Translations under genes and position numbers: made by a program
Notes under the pieces: model-generated
The model's database searches: none
What the model was told of the DNA's origin: nothing
Seen by the model: only the letters and a program-made list of their open reading frames with translations
NCBI RefSeq assembly: GCF_042666235.1
Contig: NZ_JBHTFQ010000012.1
Location: 26,410 to 90,409 of the forward strand
Reading direction: 5' to 3'
DNA: 64,000 bases
Source of the DNA: Halodurantibacterium daqingensis
Lineage (GTDB): Bacteria; Pseudomonadota; Alphaproteobacteria; Rhodobacterales; Rhodobacteraceae
Shown: positions 46,384-55,088 of the stretch, piece after piece
Position numbering within the stretch: the stretch's first letter is position 1
How the letters are laid out: each line of letters starts with the position of its first letter

Positions 46384-47166
46384 ATGGAAAATCTGTCTCC
46401 GATAATGCTCGGCTTTCTCGGAAGTCTTGCCGCCGGATCGCTCACAGCAGTCGGAGCAGTTCCCGTGCTGTTCGGGCGCATCCCGTCTCGGGCCACACGC
46501 GATCTGTCGCTCGGCTTCGCTGCCGGTGTGATGCTCGCCGCTTCTTTCTTTTCGCTGATCATCCCGGCATTGGATGCGGCGGAGCCGATGTTCGAAAACG
46601 GCGCGATGCCTGCGGCCATCGTATGCGTTTCGATTCTTCTGGGCATGGGGGCTGTCGCCCTGATGAACGAAAAGCTGCCGCACGAGCACTTCAAGACGGG
46701 ACGCGAAGGGCCCGAAGCGGCGTCTTTGCGGCGGGTCTGGCTGTTCATCATCGCAATCACGATCCACAACTTCCCCGAAGGCCTTGCGGTTGGGGTCGGC
46801 TTCGGATCCGGAGGTATGGAGGGCGGTCTGCCGCTCGCCATCGGCATCGGGCTTCAGAATGCGCCCGAAGGATTGGCCGTCGCTGTATCTCTGCTGGGCG
46901 AGGGATATCCGAAGCTGCGCGCCTGGGGCATCGCGGCGCTGACGGGCATGATCGAGCCGATTGGCGGTTTGCTCGGGGCCGGCATCATCACACTGTCGGA
47001 ACCGCTGCTTCCATGGGGTCTGGCCTTTGCCGCGGGCGCAATGCTCTACGTCATTAGCCACGAAATCATCCCCGAAACCCATCGCAGCGGCCATCAGAAC
47101 AGGGCGACGCTCGGTCTCGCAGTCGGGCTCGTTCTGATGCTGTTCCTTGATGTCTGGTTGGGATGA
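46384..47166 (+). CDS. ZIP-family metal transporter
   Basis: 260 residues and eight membrane helices. The metal site of ZIP proteins is visible: helix 4 HNFPEGLAVGVGF and helix 5 QNAPEGLAVAVSL (Gln-Asn replacing the usual His-Asn), then E-P-I-G-G-L-L-G. GufA/ZupT subgroup. ZIPs usually import zinc or other divalent metal, so its place in a resistance operon is notable. Confidence 0.92.
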   Translation: MENLSPIMLGFLGSLAAGSLTAVGAVPVLFGRIPSRATRDLSLGFAAGVMLAASFFSLIIPALDAAEPMFENGAMPAAIVCVSILLGMGAVALMNEKLPHEHFKTGREGPEAASLRRVWLFIIAITIHNFPEGLAVGVGFGSGGMEGGLPLAIGIGLQNAPEGLAVAVSLLGEGYPKLRAWGIAALTGMIEPIGGLLGAGIITLSEPLLPWGLAFAAGAMLYVISHEIIPETHRSGHQNRATLGLAVGLVLMLFLDVWLG

Positions 47167-47170
47167 GGCA

Positions 47171-47653
47171 ATGTCACTAAACAAGGTATCTCCGATGATC
47201 GGCGTCTTCGCAGCACTTGCTGCGTTCGCGATCGATCAGATCACCAAAGCCATTGTCGTTGCGAATGCCGTCACTTTAAGCGCCGGAATTCCCGTGTTTC
47301 CGGGATTCAACCTCGTCTTTTATCGTAATGACGGCGTGACTTTCGGGATGTTGGGCGGCGCGCCGTGGTGGAGCCTCATCGCTTTCGCTCTTGCCATCTG
47401 TGTTTGGCTGGGGGTTATGCTGTTTCGCGCCGACAATGCGGTGGAAACGCTTGCCTACGGTGCGATCATTGGCGGAGCCCTGGGCAATGTCATCGATCGT
47501 GTGCGGTATCGGGCTGTAACAGACTTTCTCGATTTCTACATTGGCACAACACATTGGCCTGCCTTCAACTTGGCCGATGTATTTGTCGTCAGTGGCGTGG
47601 GGCTCTTGCTCGCCGCGCCATGGATCAGCGCGCGGCGTTCGATCAAGTCGTGA
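47171..47653 (+). CDS. lspA: Lipoprotein signal peptidase LspA
   Basis: 160 residues from ATG 47171. Four membrane helices; catalytic Asp109 (GGALGNVIDRV) and Asp136 (FNLADVFVV), plus NDGVTFGML. It removes signal peptides from prolipoproteins. An additional plasmid copy, placed 4 nt after ZIP, recalls LspA/PbrC in lead and cadmium resistance loci. The stop overlaps the GTG start of lnt. Confidence 0.95.
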   Translation: MSLNKVSPMIGVFAALAAFAIDQITKAIVVANAVTLSAGIPVFPGFNLVFYRNDGVTFGMLGGAPWWSLIAFALAICVWLGVMLFRADNAVETLAYGAIIGGALGNVIDRVRYRAVTDFLDFYIGTTHWPAFNLADVFVVSGVGLLLAAPWISARRSIKS

Positions 47654-49227
47654 AGCCGGAAATTCTGAACCGCATCGCTCTGCGCCACCGTTTGCTTTCG
47701 CGGATGACGCTTGGTTTCGCCGCCGGGGCGATGACCGTTCTGACTTTCCCGCCTCTTTCGATTCTCCTGCTCGTTCCCGTTGCCTATTCCGCGTTGTTTG
47801 TCGGGCTTCGCGATCTCTCCTTCGGGCGCGCTTTCCTCGTCGGCTGGGCGTTTGGTCTCGGCCAGTTCGGTTTCGGGATTTGGTGGATCGCGGAAAGTTT
47901 CTACGTCGAGGCCGAGCGGTTTGGGACGATGGCGATTCCGGCGGTCGCGGGATTGTCCGCAGGTCTCGCGATTTTCCCAGCCATTGCCGCTGCGCTTTTT
48001 GCCGAAATCGCGCGGCGCGGAGCCATGGGCAGTCTCTTGGCCTGCCTCCTGTTCGCGACCTCCTGGACCGTGGCCGAGTGGTTGCGTGGTCACGTTCTGA
48101 CAGGGTTTCCCTGGAACCTGGCCGGTTACGCACTTGTAGACTACGCCGCCCTTCGCCAGACCGCCGCCTGGGTCGGAAGCTATGGGCTAAGCTTTCTCAC
48201 CGTGTTCGTCGCGGTACTCCCTGGCGCGGCTGCTATGGCGTCCGGGCGGCAACGATTGACCATCTCGCTCATGGCGCTGGCCGGAATCGCGACGATGTGG
48301 GCTGTCGGCACGCTGCGCCTCCAGTCGGATGCACAACAGCCACCCGGTGTCGACCTGCGCATCGTCCAGGGCAACATTCCACAAGAGGAGAAATGGGCTC
48401 CCGAGAACCGCGAGGCGACCTTCGCGCGCTATCTTGAGCTTTCAACCCGGCCCGGCGATTTCGACGTGCTTCTCTGGCCGGAAACCGCCTTTCCGGGTTT
48501 CCTCGATGAGGATACGGAGGCACGGGCCCGCATTGCCGCAGCGCTACCAGACGGCAGAGTGCTGCTTACCGGTGTGCCGGACCGTGTACCGAGCGAGGAT
48601 GGCACCCGATATTTCAACACGGTCCAGGCATTTGACGAGACCGGCGAGATCCTGACCGGATACGCGAAACACCATCTCGTGCCCTTCGGCGAATATGTGC
48701 CATTCCGCGGCTGGTTGCCCATCGAGCGGCTCACGGCGGGTCTGGGCGATTTTACGCCCGGACCGGGCCCGAGAACGCTTGCGCTTCCGGGTGTGCCGCT
48801 GGTCGCCGTGGCGATCTGCTATGAGATCATCTTCCCAGGGCATGTGGTCGACGACCTGTTCCGGCCGGACTGGATTTTCAACGCGACAAACGATGCCTGG
48901 TTTGGCACCAGCATCGGACCCGAGCAGCATCTGGCTTCCGCACGTATGCGCGCCGTAGAGGAAGGCCTTCCAGTCATCCGAGCCGCGAATACGGGCATCT
49001 CTGCGGTCATCGACGCGAGCGGAGAGATCGTTGCGCGGCTCGATACCGGCGAAACGGGCATCATCGACGCTAGCCTGCCCTCCGCGCGACCGCCGACACT
49101 CTACGCGAGCTTCGGGGACTGGATGCTGTTGGCGCTCATTTTGGCTTCGTGGAGCTGGGCTCTGACGGCCAATGCGACGGCTCATTACCGCCGCATGAGA
49201 AAAACCGTCATGCAAAGATCTGGATAG
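47650..49227 (+). CDS. lnt: Apolipoprotein N-acyltransferase Lnt
   Basis: 525 residues from GTG 47650 (GTGA overlap with lspA). Membrane helices in the first 200 residues, then a nitrilase-like domain with the catalytic triad Glu278 (LLWPETAFPG), Lys340 (GYAKHHLVPFGEY) and Cys390 (VAICYEIIFP). It adds the third acyl chain to lipoproteins. Last gene of the operon; its end overlaps the convergent L,D-transpeptidase by 20 nt. Confidence 0.95.
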   Translation: MKPEILNRIALRHRLLSRMTLGFAAGAMTVLTFPPLSILLLVPVAYSALFVGLRDLSFGRAFLVGWAFGLGQFGFGIWWIAESFYVEAERFGTMAIPAVAGLSAGLAIFPAIAAALFAEIARRGAMGSLLACLLFATSWTVAEWLRGHVLTGFPWNLAGYALVDYAALRQTAAWVGSYGLSFLTVFVAVLPGAAAMASGRQRLTISLMALAGIATMWAVGTLRLQSDAQQPPGVDLRIVQGNIPQEEKWAPENREATFARYLELSTRPGDFDVLLWPETAFPGFLDEDTEARARIAAALPDGRVLLTGVPDRVPSEDGTRYFNTVQAFDETGEILTGYAKHHLVPFGEYVPFRGWLPIERLTAGLGDFTPGPGPRTLALPGVPLVAVAICYEIIFPGHVVDDLFRPDWIFNATNDAWFGTSIGPEQHLASARMRAVEEGLPVIRAANTGISAVIDASGEIVARLDTGETGIIDASLPSARPPTLYASFGDWMLLALILASWSWALTANATAHYRRMRKTVMQRSG

Positions 49228-49720
49228 GTGTTCCGTCCTTCACCATTGCATAGATGTCCTCGATCTGCCGATCTGTGACCGCGATGCAGCCAGCTGTCCA
49301 GTCGCGGACGTCCGTTGGGTCGATGCCCGGGCGTGGACCACCATGGATGAAGATGTCGCCGCCGGGGGAAAGGCCCTGCGCTTCGGCAAAGGCGATGTCG
49401 GCCTCATTCGGATAAGAGATGCCAACTGAAAGATGATAAGTGCTTTCAGGGTTGCGCTTATCGACTACGTAAGCGCCCTCCGGGGTCCGACCGTCTCCCT
49501 CAAATTGCTTGTGACCTTCGGGCGCGAAACCCAGCCCGACCGGATAGGTTTGCAATACCCGGTCGACTCCGTCGAGAACAAGCAAGCGCTGCCCCTTGTA
49601 GAGCCGAACACGGGTGACTTCGGGTCCGTCATAGCTGCGGAACTTGCTGGCACACCCGGACAGAAACGCTGCCAGCCCGCCCAACAGGACGGCGCGGCGG
49701 GGAAATCGGATGGTTTTCAC
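49208..49720 (-). CDS. L,D-transpeptidase (YafK-like)
   Basis: 170 residues. Lipoprotein-type signal ending L-S-G-C (about residue 23). The catalytic domain ends in IFIHGGP...DWTAGCIAVTD, the His...Cys motif of the YafK/ErfK branch with A-G-C-I-A. It would cross-link peptidoglycan or release bound lipoprotein. As a lipoprotein it needs LspA and Lnt, encoded in the convergent operon. Confidence 0.88.
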   Translation of the reverse strand: MKTIRFPRRAVLLGGLAAFLSGCASKFRSYDGPEVTRVRLYKGQRLLVLDGVDRVLQTYPVGLGFAPEGHKQFEGDGRTPEGAYVVDKRNPESTYHLSVGISYPNEADIAFAEAQGLSPGGDIFIHGGPRPGIDPTDVRDWTAGCIAVTDRQIEDIYAMVKDGTPIQIFA

Positions 49721-49783
49721 TGCTCGATGCCTCTTTCGTGAGGTCTGTTATGGACACTACGTTACCTTGCAAATGCTGCGTGA

Positions 49784-52138
49784 TCAATGTCCGTGGGCAA
49801 GCGCGGCCTTTGCCATCTGTGGGCCAACCTGCTCACCGCCGGACGGCGGCGCCTTGGCCTCTTGGCTGTTCAGCAGGCGCAGGGCATTGGCCACCACCAG
49901 CAATGACACTCCTACGTCGGCTGCAATAGCGCCCCACATCGATGCCAGTCCGAACGCGGTAGCGACAACGAAAACGCCCTTGGTCGCCAAGGAAATACCG
50001 ATGTTCTGATGAATGATCGACATTGTCCGGCGCGAATGACCGATCAGCCAAGGCACCTTGCCGAGGTCGTCGGTCATCAGGGCAATATCCGCCGTCTCGA
50101 TTGCCGCGTCCGAACCAACAGCACCCATCGCGATGGCGTAATGCGCACGTGCCATGGCGGGGGCGTCGTTCACCCCGTCGCCGATCATGGCCACCATGTC
50201 ATGCGTTTCGACCAGTTCTTCGATGGCAGTCACCTTGTCTTCGGGCAGAAGCTCGGCACGGACCTCGTCAATGCCGACCTCGGCTGCAACGGCGCGCGCT
50301 GTCCGCTCGTTGTCGCCCGTCAACATGACGATGGTCTTCACGCCCTGCGCGTGGAGCTGTGCCACGATGCCCTTGGCGTCGGGGCGAATACGGTCGCGCA
50401 ATTCCAGAATGCCGCTCACACCGGATTCATCGCCCACGGCAACAAGGGTGCTGCCGGCCCCTTCGATGCGGTCGCGCAAATCCTTCGGAATGGCGTCGCC
50501 GAAACCCTTCTCCTCGGCAAACCGGTCCGACCCTAGCCAGATCGACCGGCCGTCAGTGCGTCCTTCAAGTCCCCTACCGGGAACGGTTCGAGTATCTTCC
50601 GCGGCGGACACATTGATGCCGTCGGCTTCTGCCCGCGCGAGAATGGCGCGCGCCAAGGGATGCGAGGAACGTGCCTCCAGCCCAGCGGCGAGGGTCATCA
50701 GATCTTGCGCCGATGCTTTGCCCAACGGATGCACCGCCGCCACCTCGGGCTCGCCCATGGTGATCGTGCCGGTCTTGTCCATGGCCAGTGCAGTGGTCTT
50801 GCCCGGTGCCTCAACATATGCACCGCCCTTGATCAGCACCCCGGCCCGCGCTGAGGCGGTGAGTGCAGCGACGATGGAGACCGGTGTCGAGATGACCAGA
50901 GCGCATGGGCAAGCGATCACCAGCAGCACGAGTGCATTGTAGAACCAATAATCCCAGGCCCCCCCGAAAATGAGCGGCGGCAGCAGGGCAATTGCAATGG
51001 CGAGAGCCATGACGATAGGCGTGTAGATGCGGGCGAACTTCGCCACCCACTGCTCCACCGGCGCACGGCGGGCATGGGCGTCGCCGACCATGCGGATAAT
51101 CTTGGCCAACACGGTGTCCGAGGCGGCCTTCGTGGCGCGCACCGTCAGTGTGCCTTCGCCGTTGATCGTACCGGCATAGACTTCGTCGCCCCGTTCCTTT
51201 GGGACCAGCGCACTCTCTCCGGTGATTGGCGCCTGATCGACGGCCCCTGCCCCATCGACAACCTCACCATCCAATGGGATGCGGTCTCCGCCGCGCACGA
51301 CGAAACGTGCGTTGATAGCAACCGCGGAAGCCGGTACGTCCGCTTCCGAACCGTCATCATAAAGAATTCTTGCCGTCGGCGGCGCCAGGTCCAGCAGAGC
51401 TGAAACCGCATTCCTCGCACGCCCGACGCTCCAGCTTTCGAGGTAGAGCGAGAGCGAAAAGAAGAACGCGACTGTCGCCGCCTCGAAAAATTCGCCAAGC
51501 CCGATGGCACCGGCCACGGCGACCACCATGAGCAGGTTCATGTCGGGCGACAGCCGCCGAGCGGACGACCATGCCTTGGGTGCCACGAGCCAGACACCGA
51601 ACAGGATCGCAACCGCGAACAGCCCTGCCTCGACCAGTGGCATCGGCGCTTCGCCGTGACCCGCGAAGAGGCCGAGCGCCCCGCCCATGCCGGTCTCGAT
51701 GATGTGCCACAGAAATCCCGCGGCCCAGAAGCCTCCACTGAGCGCCGTAAACAGCCGCTGTCTTGCAAGATGGGCCGCCTGGTCGACCGACGCGTTCTCG
51801 GCATCCCAAGGCTTGGCGGTCATGCCGGTGCTTGCGACCAGTTCTGCAATTTCGCCGTCCGATAAACTCTTGGCGCTGTCGAGAATAGTCATCCGCCCAT
51901 TGATCACGTCGAACGCGAGATGCTCGGCCCCGCCGATCTTCGGGCCGACCACCTTGTTCAGGATTGCTACCTCCTCGGCGCAATCGAGGCCGGACACCTG
52001 AAAACTGCGCCCGCCCGCTGGCGCGGGGGTCGCCGGAACGATGTCGCCGCACGTTCCGGCGCTCCCGCAGCAGCTGCCGCCGCTTGTCTGGGCATCTTCG
52101 GCGTGATCGTGGTCGTGACGATGGGTGTCGGGCGGCAT
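49784..52138 (-). CDS. Zn/Cd/Pb-exporting P1B-type ATPase (ZntA/CadA-like)
   Basis: 784 residues. The His/Cys-rich N-terminus (THRHDHDHAEDA, GSCCGSAGTCGD) is followed by an HMA-like domain with D-C-A-E-E instead of C-x-x-C, as in ZntA-type pumps. Membrane metal site C-P-C near residue 407 in the context IACPCALVISTP, DKTGT near 453, GDGVNDAP and a late-helix Lys/Asp region (ATKGVFV, IAADVGVSLLV) favour divalent metal over copper. Behind MerR-type site 3. Confidence 0.94.
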   Translation of the reverse strand: MPPDTHRHDHDHAEDAQTSGGSCCGSAGTCGDIVPATPAPAGGRSFQVSGLDCAEEVAILNKVVGPKIGGAEHLAFDVINGRMTILDSAKSLSDGEIAELVASTGMTAKPWDAENASVDQAAHLARQRLFTALSGGFWAAGFLWHIIETGMGGALGLFAGHGEAPMPLVEAGLFAVAILFGVWLVAPKAWSSARRLSPDMNLLMVVAVAGAIGLGEFFEAATVAFFFSLSLYLESWSVGRARNAVSALLDLAPPTARILYDDGSEADVPASAVAINARFVVRGGDRIPLDGEVVDGAGAVDQAPITGESALVPKERGDEVYAGTINGEGTLTVRATKAASDTVLAKIIRMVGDAHARRAPVEQWVAKFARIYTPIVMALAIAIALLPPLIFGGAWDYWFYNALVLLVIACPCALVISTPVSIVAALTASARAGVLIKGGAYVEAPGKTTALAMDKTGTITMGEPEVAAVHPLGKASAQDLMTLAAGLEARSSHPLARAILARAEADGINVSAAEDTRTVPGRGLEGRTDGRSIWLGSDRFAEEKGFGDAIPKDLRDRIEGAGSTLVAVGDESGVSGILELRDRIRPDAKGIVAQLHAQGVKTIVMLTGDNERTARAVAAEVGIDEVRAELLPEDKVTAIEELVETHDMVAMIGDGVNDAPAMARAHYAIAMGAVGSDAAIETADIALMTDDLGKVPWLIGHSRRTMSIIHQNIGISLATKGVFVVATAFGLASMWGAIAADVGVSLLVVANALRLLNSQEAKAPPSGGEQVGPQMAKAALAHGH

Positions 52139-52170
52139 GAATGGACCTCTGGATTCGGGTGCTTTACCAT

Positions 52171-52201
52171 GACATAGCCCCTACAGTAGCTAGAGCTTCA
52201 A
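52171..52201 (-). promoter_or_regulatory. MerR-type promoter (site 3) before the Zn/Cd/Pb ATPase
   Basis: Minus strand: -35 TTGAAG, 19-bp spacer, -10 TATGTC, with the imperfect palindrome CTCTAG-CTA-CTGTAG. Same geometry as sites 1, 2 and 4. Transcription starts about 25-30 nt before the ATG at 52138. Confidence 0.78.
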
Positions 52202-52320
52202 GAGCAAAATACGGTGGTATTTCAGTTTGTTTTATTGCTAGAGGATGCGGCGACCGGCTCCATCACGCCTTGAGGCATGAAAAGCCGATGCAAAGAAAAA
52301 CAGACACGAAAGGAAGCTTG

Positions 52321-52605
52321 ATGCGGGTTTTGATGCTGAAGCAAAAAATAATTGTTGCAGTGGCGCTGTCTCTTACGGCCGGGTGCGCAATCCAGCCGAC
52401 TGGACCGGGCGACTCGGCAGACCGGCGGGGCAAAGTTCCCGAAGCCGTGATTGCAATGGCTGCCCCGGATCAGGATGTTGCAACCGCGCGCTTGGTGCCC
52501 GAGGACGGGTGCTACTGGTACAAACACAGCGGCCCCGTAGAAACAACCTTGCTGCCGCTGCGCACGGCGAACGGCAATCGTATCTGCACCCCTCGCGAAA
52601 CTTAA
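52321..52605 (+). CDS. Small lipoprotein, unknown
   Basis: 94 residues from ATG 52321 (AGGAAG upstream). Signal with lipobox T-A-G-C (about residue 22). Short mature part with EDGCYWYKHSGPVETTLLPLRTANGNRICTP, two Cys and an aromatic patch. Family not recognised. It sits between two MerR-controlled genes but is read the other way. Confidence 0.65.
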   Translation: MRVLMLKQKIIVAVALSLTAGCAIQPTGPGDSADRRGKVPEAVIAMAAPDQDVATARLVPEDGCYWYKHSGPVETTLLPLRTANGNRICTPRET

Positions 52606-52630
52606 TTGCGTTTGCCGTCCGCTGCTTGGC

Positions 52631-53296
52631 TTAGCTGCGGGCAGTCACGCTGTCCTCCGCCGAGTAAAGATAGGCGGTAGAGCCGGTCTCGACGTTCGGG
52701 TAAAGATCATTGATATGAGCCATGACCATCCGTACGCAGCCCGAACTTGCGCGGCCACCGATACTCCGTGGGCTCGGAGTGCCATGGATGCGCAAAAGGG
52801 TATCGCGATCCCCGACGTAGAGATACAGCGCCCTCGATCCAAGCGCGTTTTCCGGTCCCGGTTCCATGCCATCGGCAATGTCAGCATAAAGTTCGGGGTC
52901 GCGATTGATCATGCTCTGTGTCGGTTGCCAGTGCGGCCACCTGACCTTGCGCTTGATGGTATAGACACCCGGCTCGTAGAGGTTCCCCCGCGCGATGGCC
53001 ACGCCGTAGCGCATCGCGGTTCCACCCTCTTCAATGTGGTAAAGATATCGTGCGACCGCGTCGACATGGATATCTCCCGGCACGAGACCGGCCTTCGCGA
53101 CCACACGTTGCGGTAGGAACCGCGGGTGCAATCCCCATGGGTTGGAAGTCTCGGCAACATAACCCTGAGGCGTCACCTGTGCGTCCCATTCAGCCTTCTG
53201 AGCCTCGGTGGGCCAAGTGTCGGCAAAAGCCATACCGGGACCGGTCACCGAAAAAAGCGCCGTTGTTGTCTGAATGAAGTGTCGTCTTGTCAGCAT
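52631..53296 (-). CDS. L,D-transpeptidase (ErfK/YkuD-type), Tat-like signal
   Basis: 221 residues. Signal TRRHFIQTTTALFSV, cleavage near AFA. YkuD domain: GDIHVDAVARYLYHIEEGGTAMRYGVAIAR and the catalytic motif RIHGTPSPRSIGGRASSGCVRMV (complete His...Ser-x-Gly-Cys-x-Arg). It forms L,D cross-links in the periplasm. Directly behind MerR-type site 4, so probably metal induced. Confidence 0.9.
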   Translation of the reverse strand: MLTRRHFIQTTTALFSVTGPGMAFADTWPTEAQKAEWDAQVTPQGYVAETSNPWGLHPRFLPQRVVAKAGLVPGDIHVDAVARYLYHIEEGGTAMRYGVAIARGNLYEPGVYTIKRKVRWPHWQPTQSMINRDPELYADIADGMEPGPENALGSRALYLYVGDRDTLLRIHGTPSPRSIGGRASSGCVRMVMAHINDLYPNVETGSTAYLYSAEDSVTARS

Positions 53297-53827
53297 TTCG
53301 TACCCTTTCGGTTCTCACCGGCGATTGATGGCAAGAACGGTATGTGTTCTCCTTGAACAGATAGGACTTCTAGTGGCTAGAGGTTCAAGGGCAAATTTTC
53401 GTAAGTAGACATGCGATCCTTGCAGTTTCCAGTTTGCTAGGGAGGAGAAAACTGCTCGCACAATACCTGGTCCGAAGTTGCGCAGCGACAATTCGTTAAG
53501 TCGCAGATTGTCTGGAAATTTAGGCACAGCGGCTTCGATATCGCGACCATGAGATCGGGAACGTCACGGCACAGGGAACTTGCGCCACTCGCAAATGCTA
53601 CGATGCCATCTCTGGCTCCGGCTCTCATTCCGTTATTTCGCCCCGTTACAACCTTCACCCACTGGAGCTTCAAGCGATCAATTGTCACAAAAACGTGAGA
53701 CGAATGGCTAACGAACGCTTTGGGCTGGAAAAGCCTTGTCGCATTCGAACGGAAAGTGGCTTAAACGATCATCTGGGGCGGCACTAAAGCGTGCCAGGTC
53801 AAGCCGGTGTCAGCCTCGACAAATGAC
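53297..53827. other. 531-bp intergenic region
   Basis: Contains MerR-type site 4 near its left end and otherwise no gene I can support. A short minus-strand frame at 53437-53688 (83 residues) has no recognisable motif and no good ribosome site. Composition is lower in GC than neighbouring genes, which suggests remnant DNA at the junction between the metal island and the maintenance region. Confidence 0.5.
53358..53388 (-). promoter_or_regulatory. MerR-type promoter (site 4) before the L,D-transpeptidase
   Basis: Minus strand: -35 TTGAAC, 19-bp spacer, -10 TATCTG, palindrome ACCTCTAG-CCA-CTAGAAGT (53366-53384). Its left half-site is identical to that of site 2. It points at the gene starting at 53296. 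Confidence 0.85.
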
Positions 53828-54898
53828 CTATATTAGGTCAGCTTTCCACATGCGATACCTCCCGTTCCCCGTCACCTCGCGGATCAAACCGCTTGCCTCC
53901 ATCCATGCGAGATTGCGCTGAACGGCGGCGCGGCTGGCTCCGGTCATGGCCTCAGCCATCGGGGCGGAGACCAAGGGCCATTCCGTGAAAACCTTTCGCA
54001 AGGCAACCGGCGTGCGGCCAGATAATTGCGCCATGACGTTTTCTGCCCGCCCGATCCACACTTCAATATCATCAAGTGTTCGCATCGCCGTTAGAATTGC
54101 GCTGTTCATCCCATCCAACCAGCGGGCCAAACGCTCGGGTGGCAAGCCCGAAACGCGCAGCCCCCCGGCCCCGGCCATAGCGAGCGGCGCGAAGATGGCA
54201 CCGCTTCCATCGCTGGTCGCGATCCTAGACGCGGTGACGGCAGCTTCGATCTGGTCGCCGTGGCGTCCGAGGCCCGCCAAGCTCCACAGGTGATACCCCA
54301 TGCACGCCCGCGTGATCGGGTGGAGACCCTTTGCGGCTGCCATGACGTCCAGCCACCCACCCGCGCGATCCTCGAAACGCTCAGCGCTGTCTTCAATGTT
54401 CTCGGGGTCGCGGCGATCCAGAAAAGCGGCCAGGTCAGCCATCGGTCCGGGACCGCCTGTCAAGCGCCGAACAGCCCATCCAACGCGTGCCAAGGCATTT
54501 GGGTCATCCTGTGCACCTGACAGCCGCATGGATACCCAGAGCGCCAGACGATCAGTACTCACCCGATCTCCTGCGACCCAGCTGAGGGCCGCTGCCTCGA
54601 CAAGAGCGAGGCGATGCCGCCAGCCTTCCGGGCCGCGCAGCAGCCGGTCATCCAGAGCTCCCAGGCGTCCAGCCACCTTTGCTAGCCGCGCAGCGTGAAC
54701 GCCTTCTGCCTTTGCCCAGTCTTCGATGACGGCAGTGTCCGGCGGTTCTGCACGCGGCCCGGGAGGCAAATCATCTGGTTCTTCTTCGAATGGTCCCGGC
54801 AGAAACCAGAGATCCTTTTCGTGAGCCTCTGCATCCTCCTCGGTAGTGATGAGGGGGTCGTCGTAACCATCAGTCAAAATAGAGGCTCTCGTATTCAT
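53828..54898 (-). CDS. DUF1612-HTH protein, RHE_PE00001-type
   Basis: 356 residues. An acidic N-terminus (1-60), then the DUF1612-like region (DALDDRLLRGPEGWRHRLALVEAAALSW, ALARVGWAVRRLTGG), a helical middle and a C-terminal winged HTH (WPLVSAPMAEAMTGASRAAVQRNLAWMEASGLIREVTGNGRYRMW). Proteins of this type occur near alphaproteobacterial plasmid replication genes and are probably DNA-binding. An inverted repeat lies 2 nt upstream of its ATG. A truncated paralogue lies at 34357. Confidence 0.82.
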   Translation of the reverse strand: MNTRASILTDGYDDPLITTEEDAEAHEKDLWFLPGPFEEEPDDLPPGPRAEPPDTAVIEDWAKAEGVHAARLAKVAGRLGALDDRLLRGPEGWRHRLALVEAAALSWVAGDRVSTDRLALWVSMRLSGAQDDPNALARVGWAVRRLTGGPGPMADLAAFLDRRDPENIEDSAERFEDRAGGWLDVMAAAKGLHPITRACMGYHLWSLAGLGRHGDQIEAAVTASRIATSDGSGAIFAPLAMAGAGGLRVSGLPPERLARWLDGMNSAILTAMRTLDDIEVWIGRAENVMAQLSGRTPVALRKVFTEWPLVSAPMAEAMTGASRAAVQRNLAWMEASGLIREVTGNGRYRMWKADLI

Positions 54899-54899
54899 A

Positions 54900-54925
54900 T
54901 GTGCAAAATACTTATTTTTTGCACA
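54900..54925. promoter_or_regulatory. Operator-like inverted repeat TGTGCAAAA-N8-TTTTGCACA
   Basis: Perfect 9-bp arms in an AT-rich patch immediately before the ATG of the DUF1612-HTH gene (54896-54898). The position fits autorepression by the encoded HTH protein. Confidence 0.65.
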
Positions 54926-55069
54926 TTACCCAAGTGATTTTGTGGCGGTTGCCTACGCCCTTTATATAGCACGCTCGCGCGACTGCCGGCGGAACCTCTC
55001 AGATCGCGCTCAGCGCTAGGGAACCAAGGGTCTTAGGATGAACGCGACGAGAGAGCACCTACTTGCATT

Positions 55070-55088
55070 CGTTTACAAACGGTCGTTT
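55070..55088. repeat. Clustered CGTTT/AAACG half-sites, possible res site
   Basis: CGTTT-AC-AAACG-GT-CGTTT: three alternating inverted half-sites with 2-bp spacers, 36 bp before the resolvase ATG. A further GCAAACGG lies at 55108-55115. Serine resolvases bind such inverted repeats next to their own gene. Confidence 0.5.

Noticed and set aside
53437..53688. 83-codon minus-strand frame in the intergenic region
   Set aside because: No ribosome site, motif or neighbour support; reported only as part of the intergenic region.
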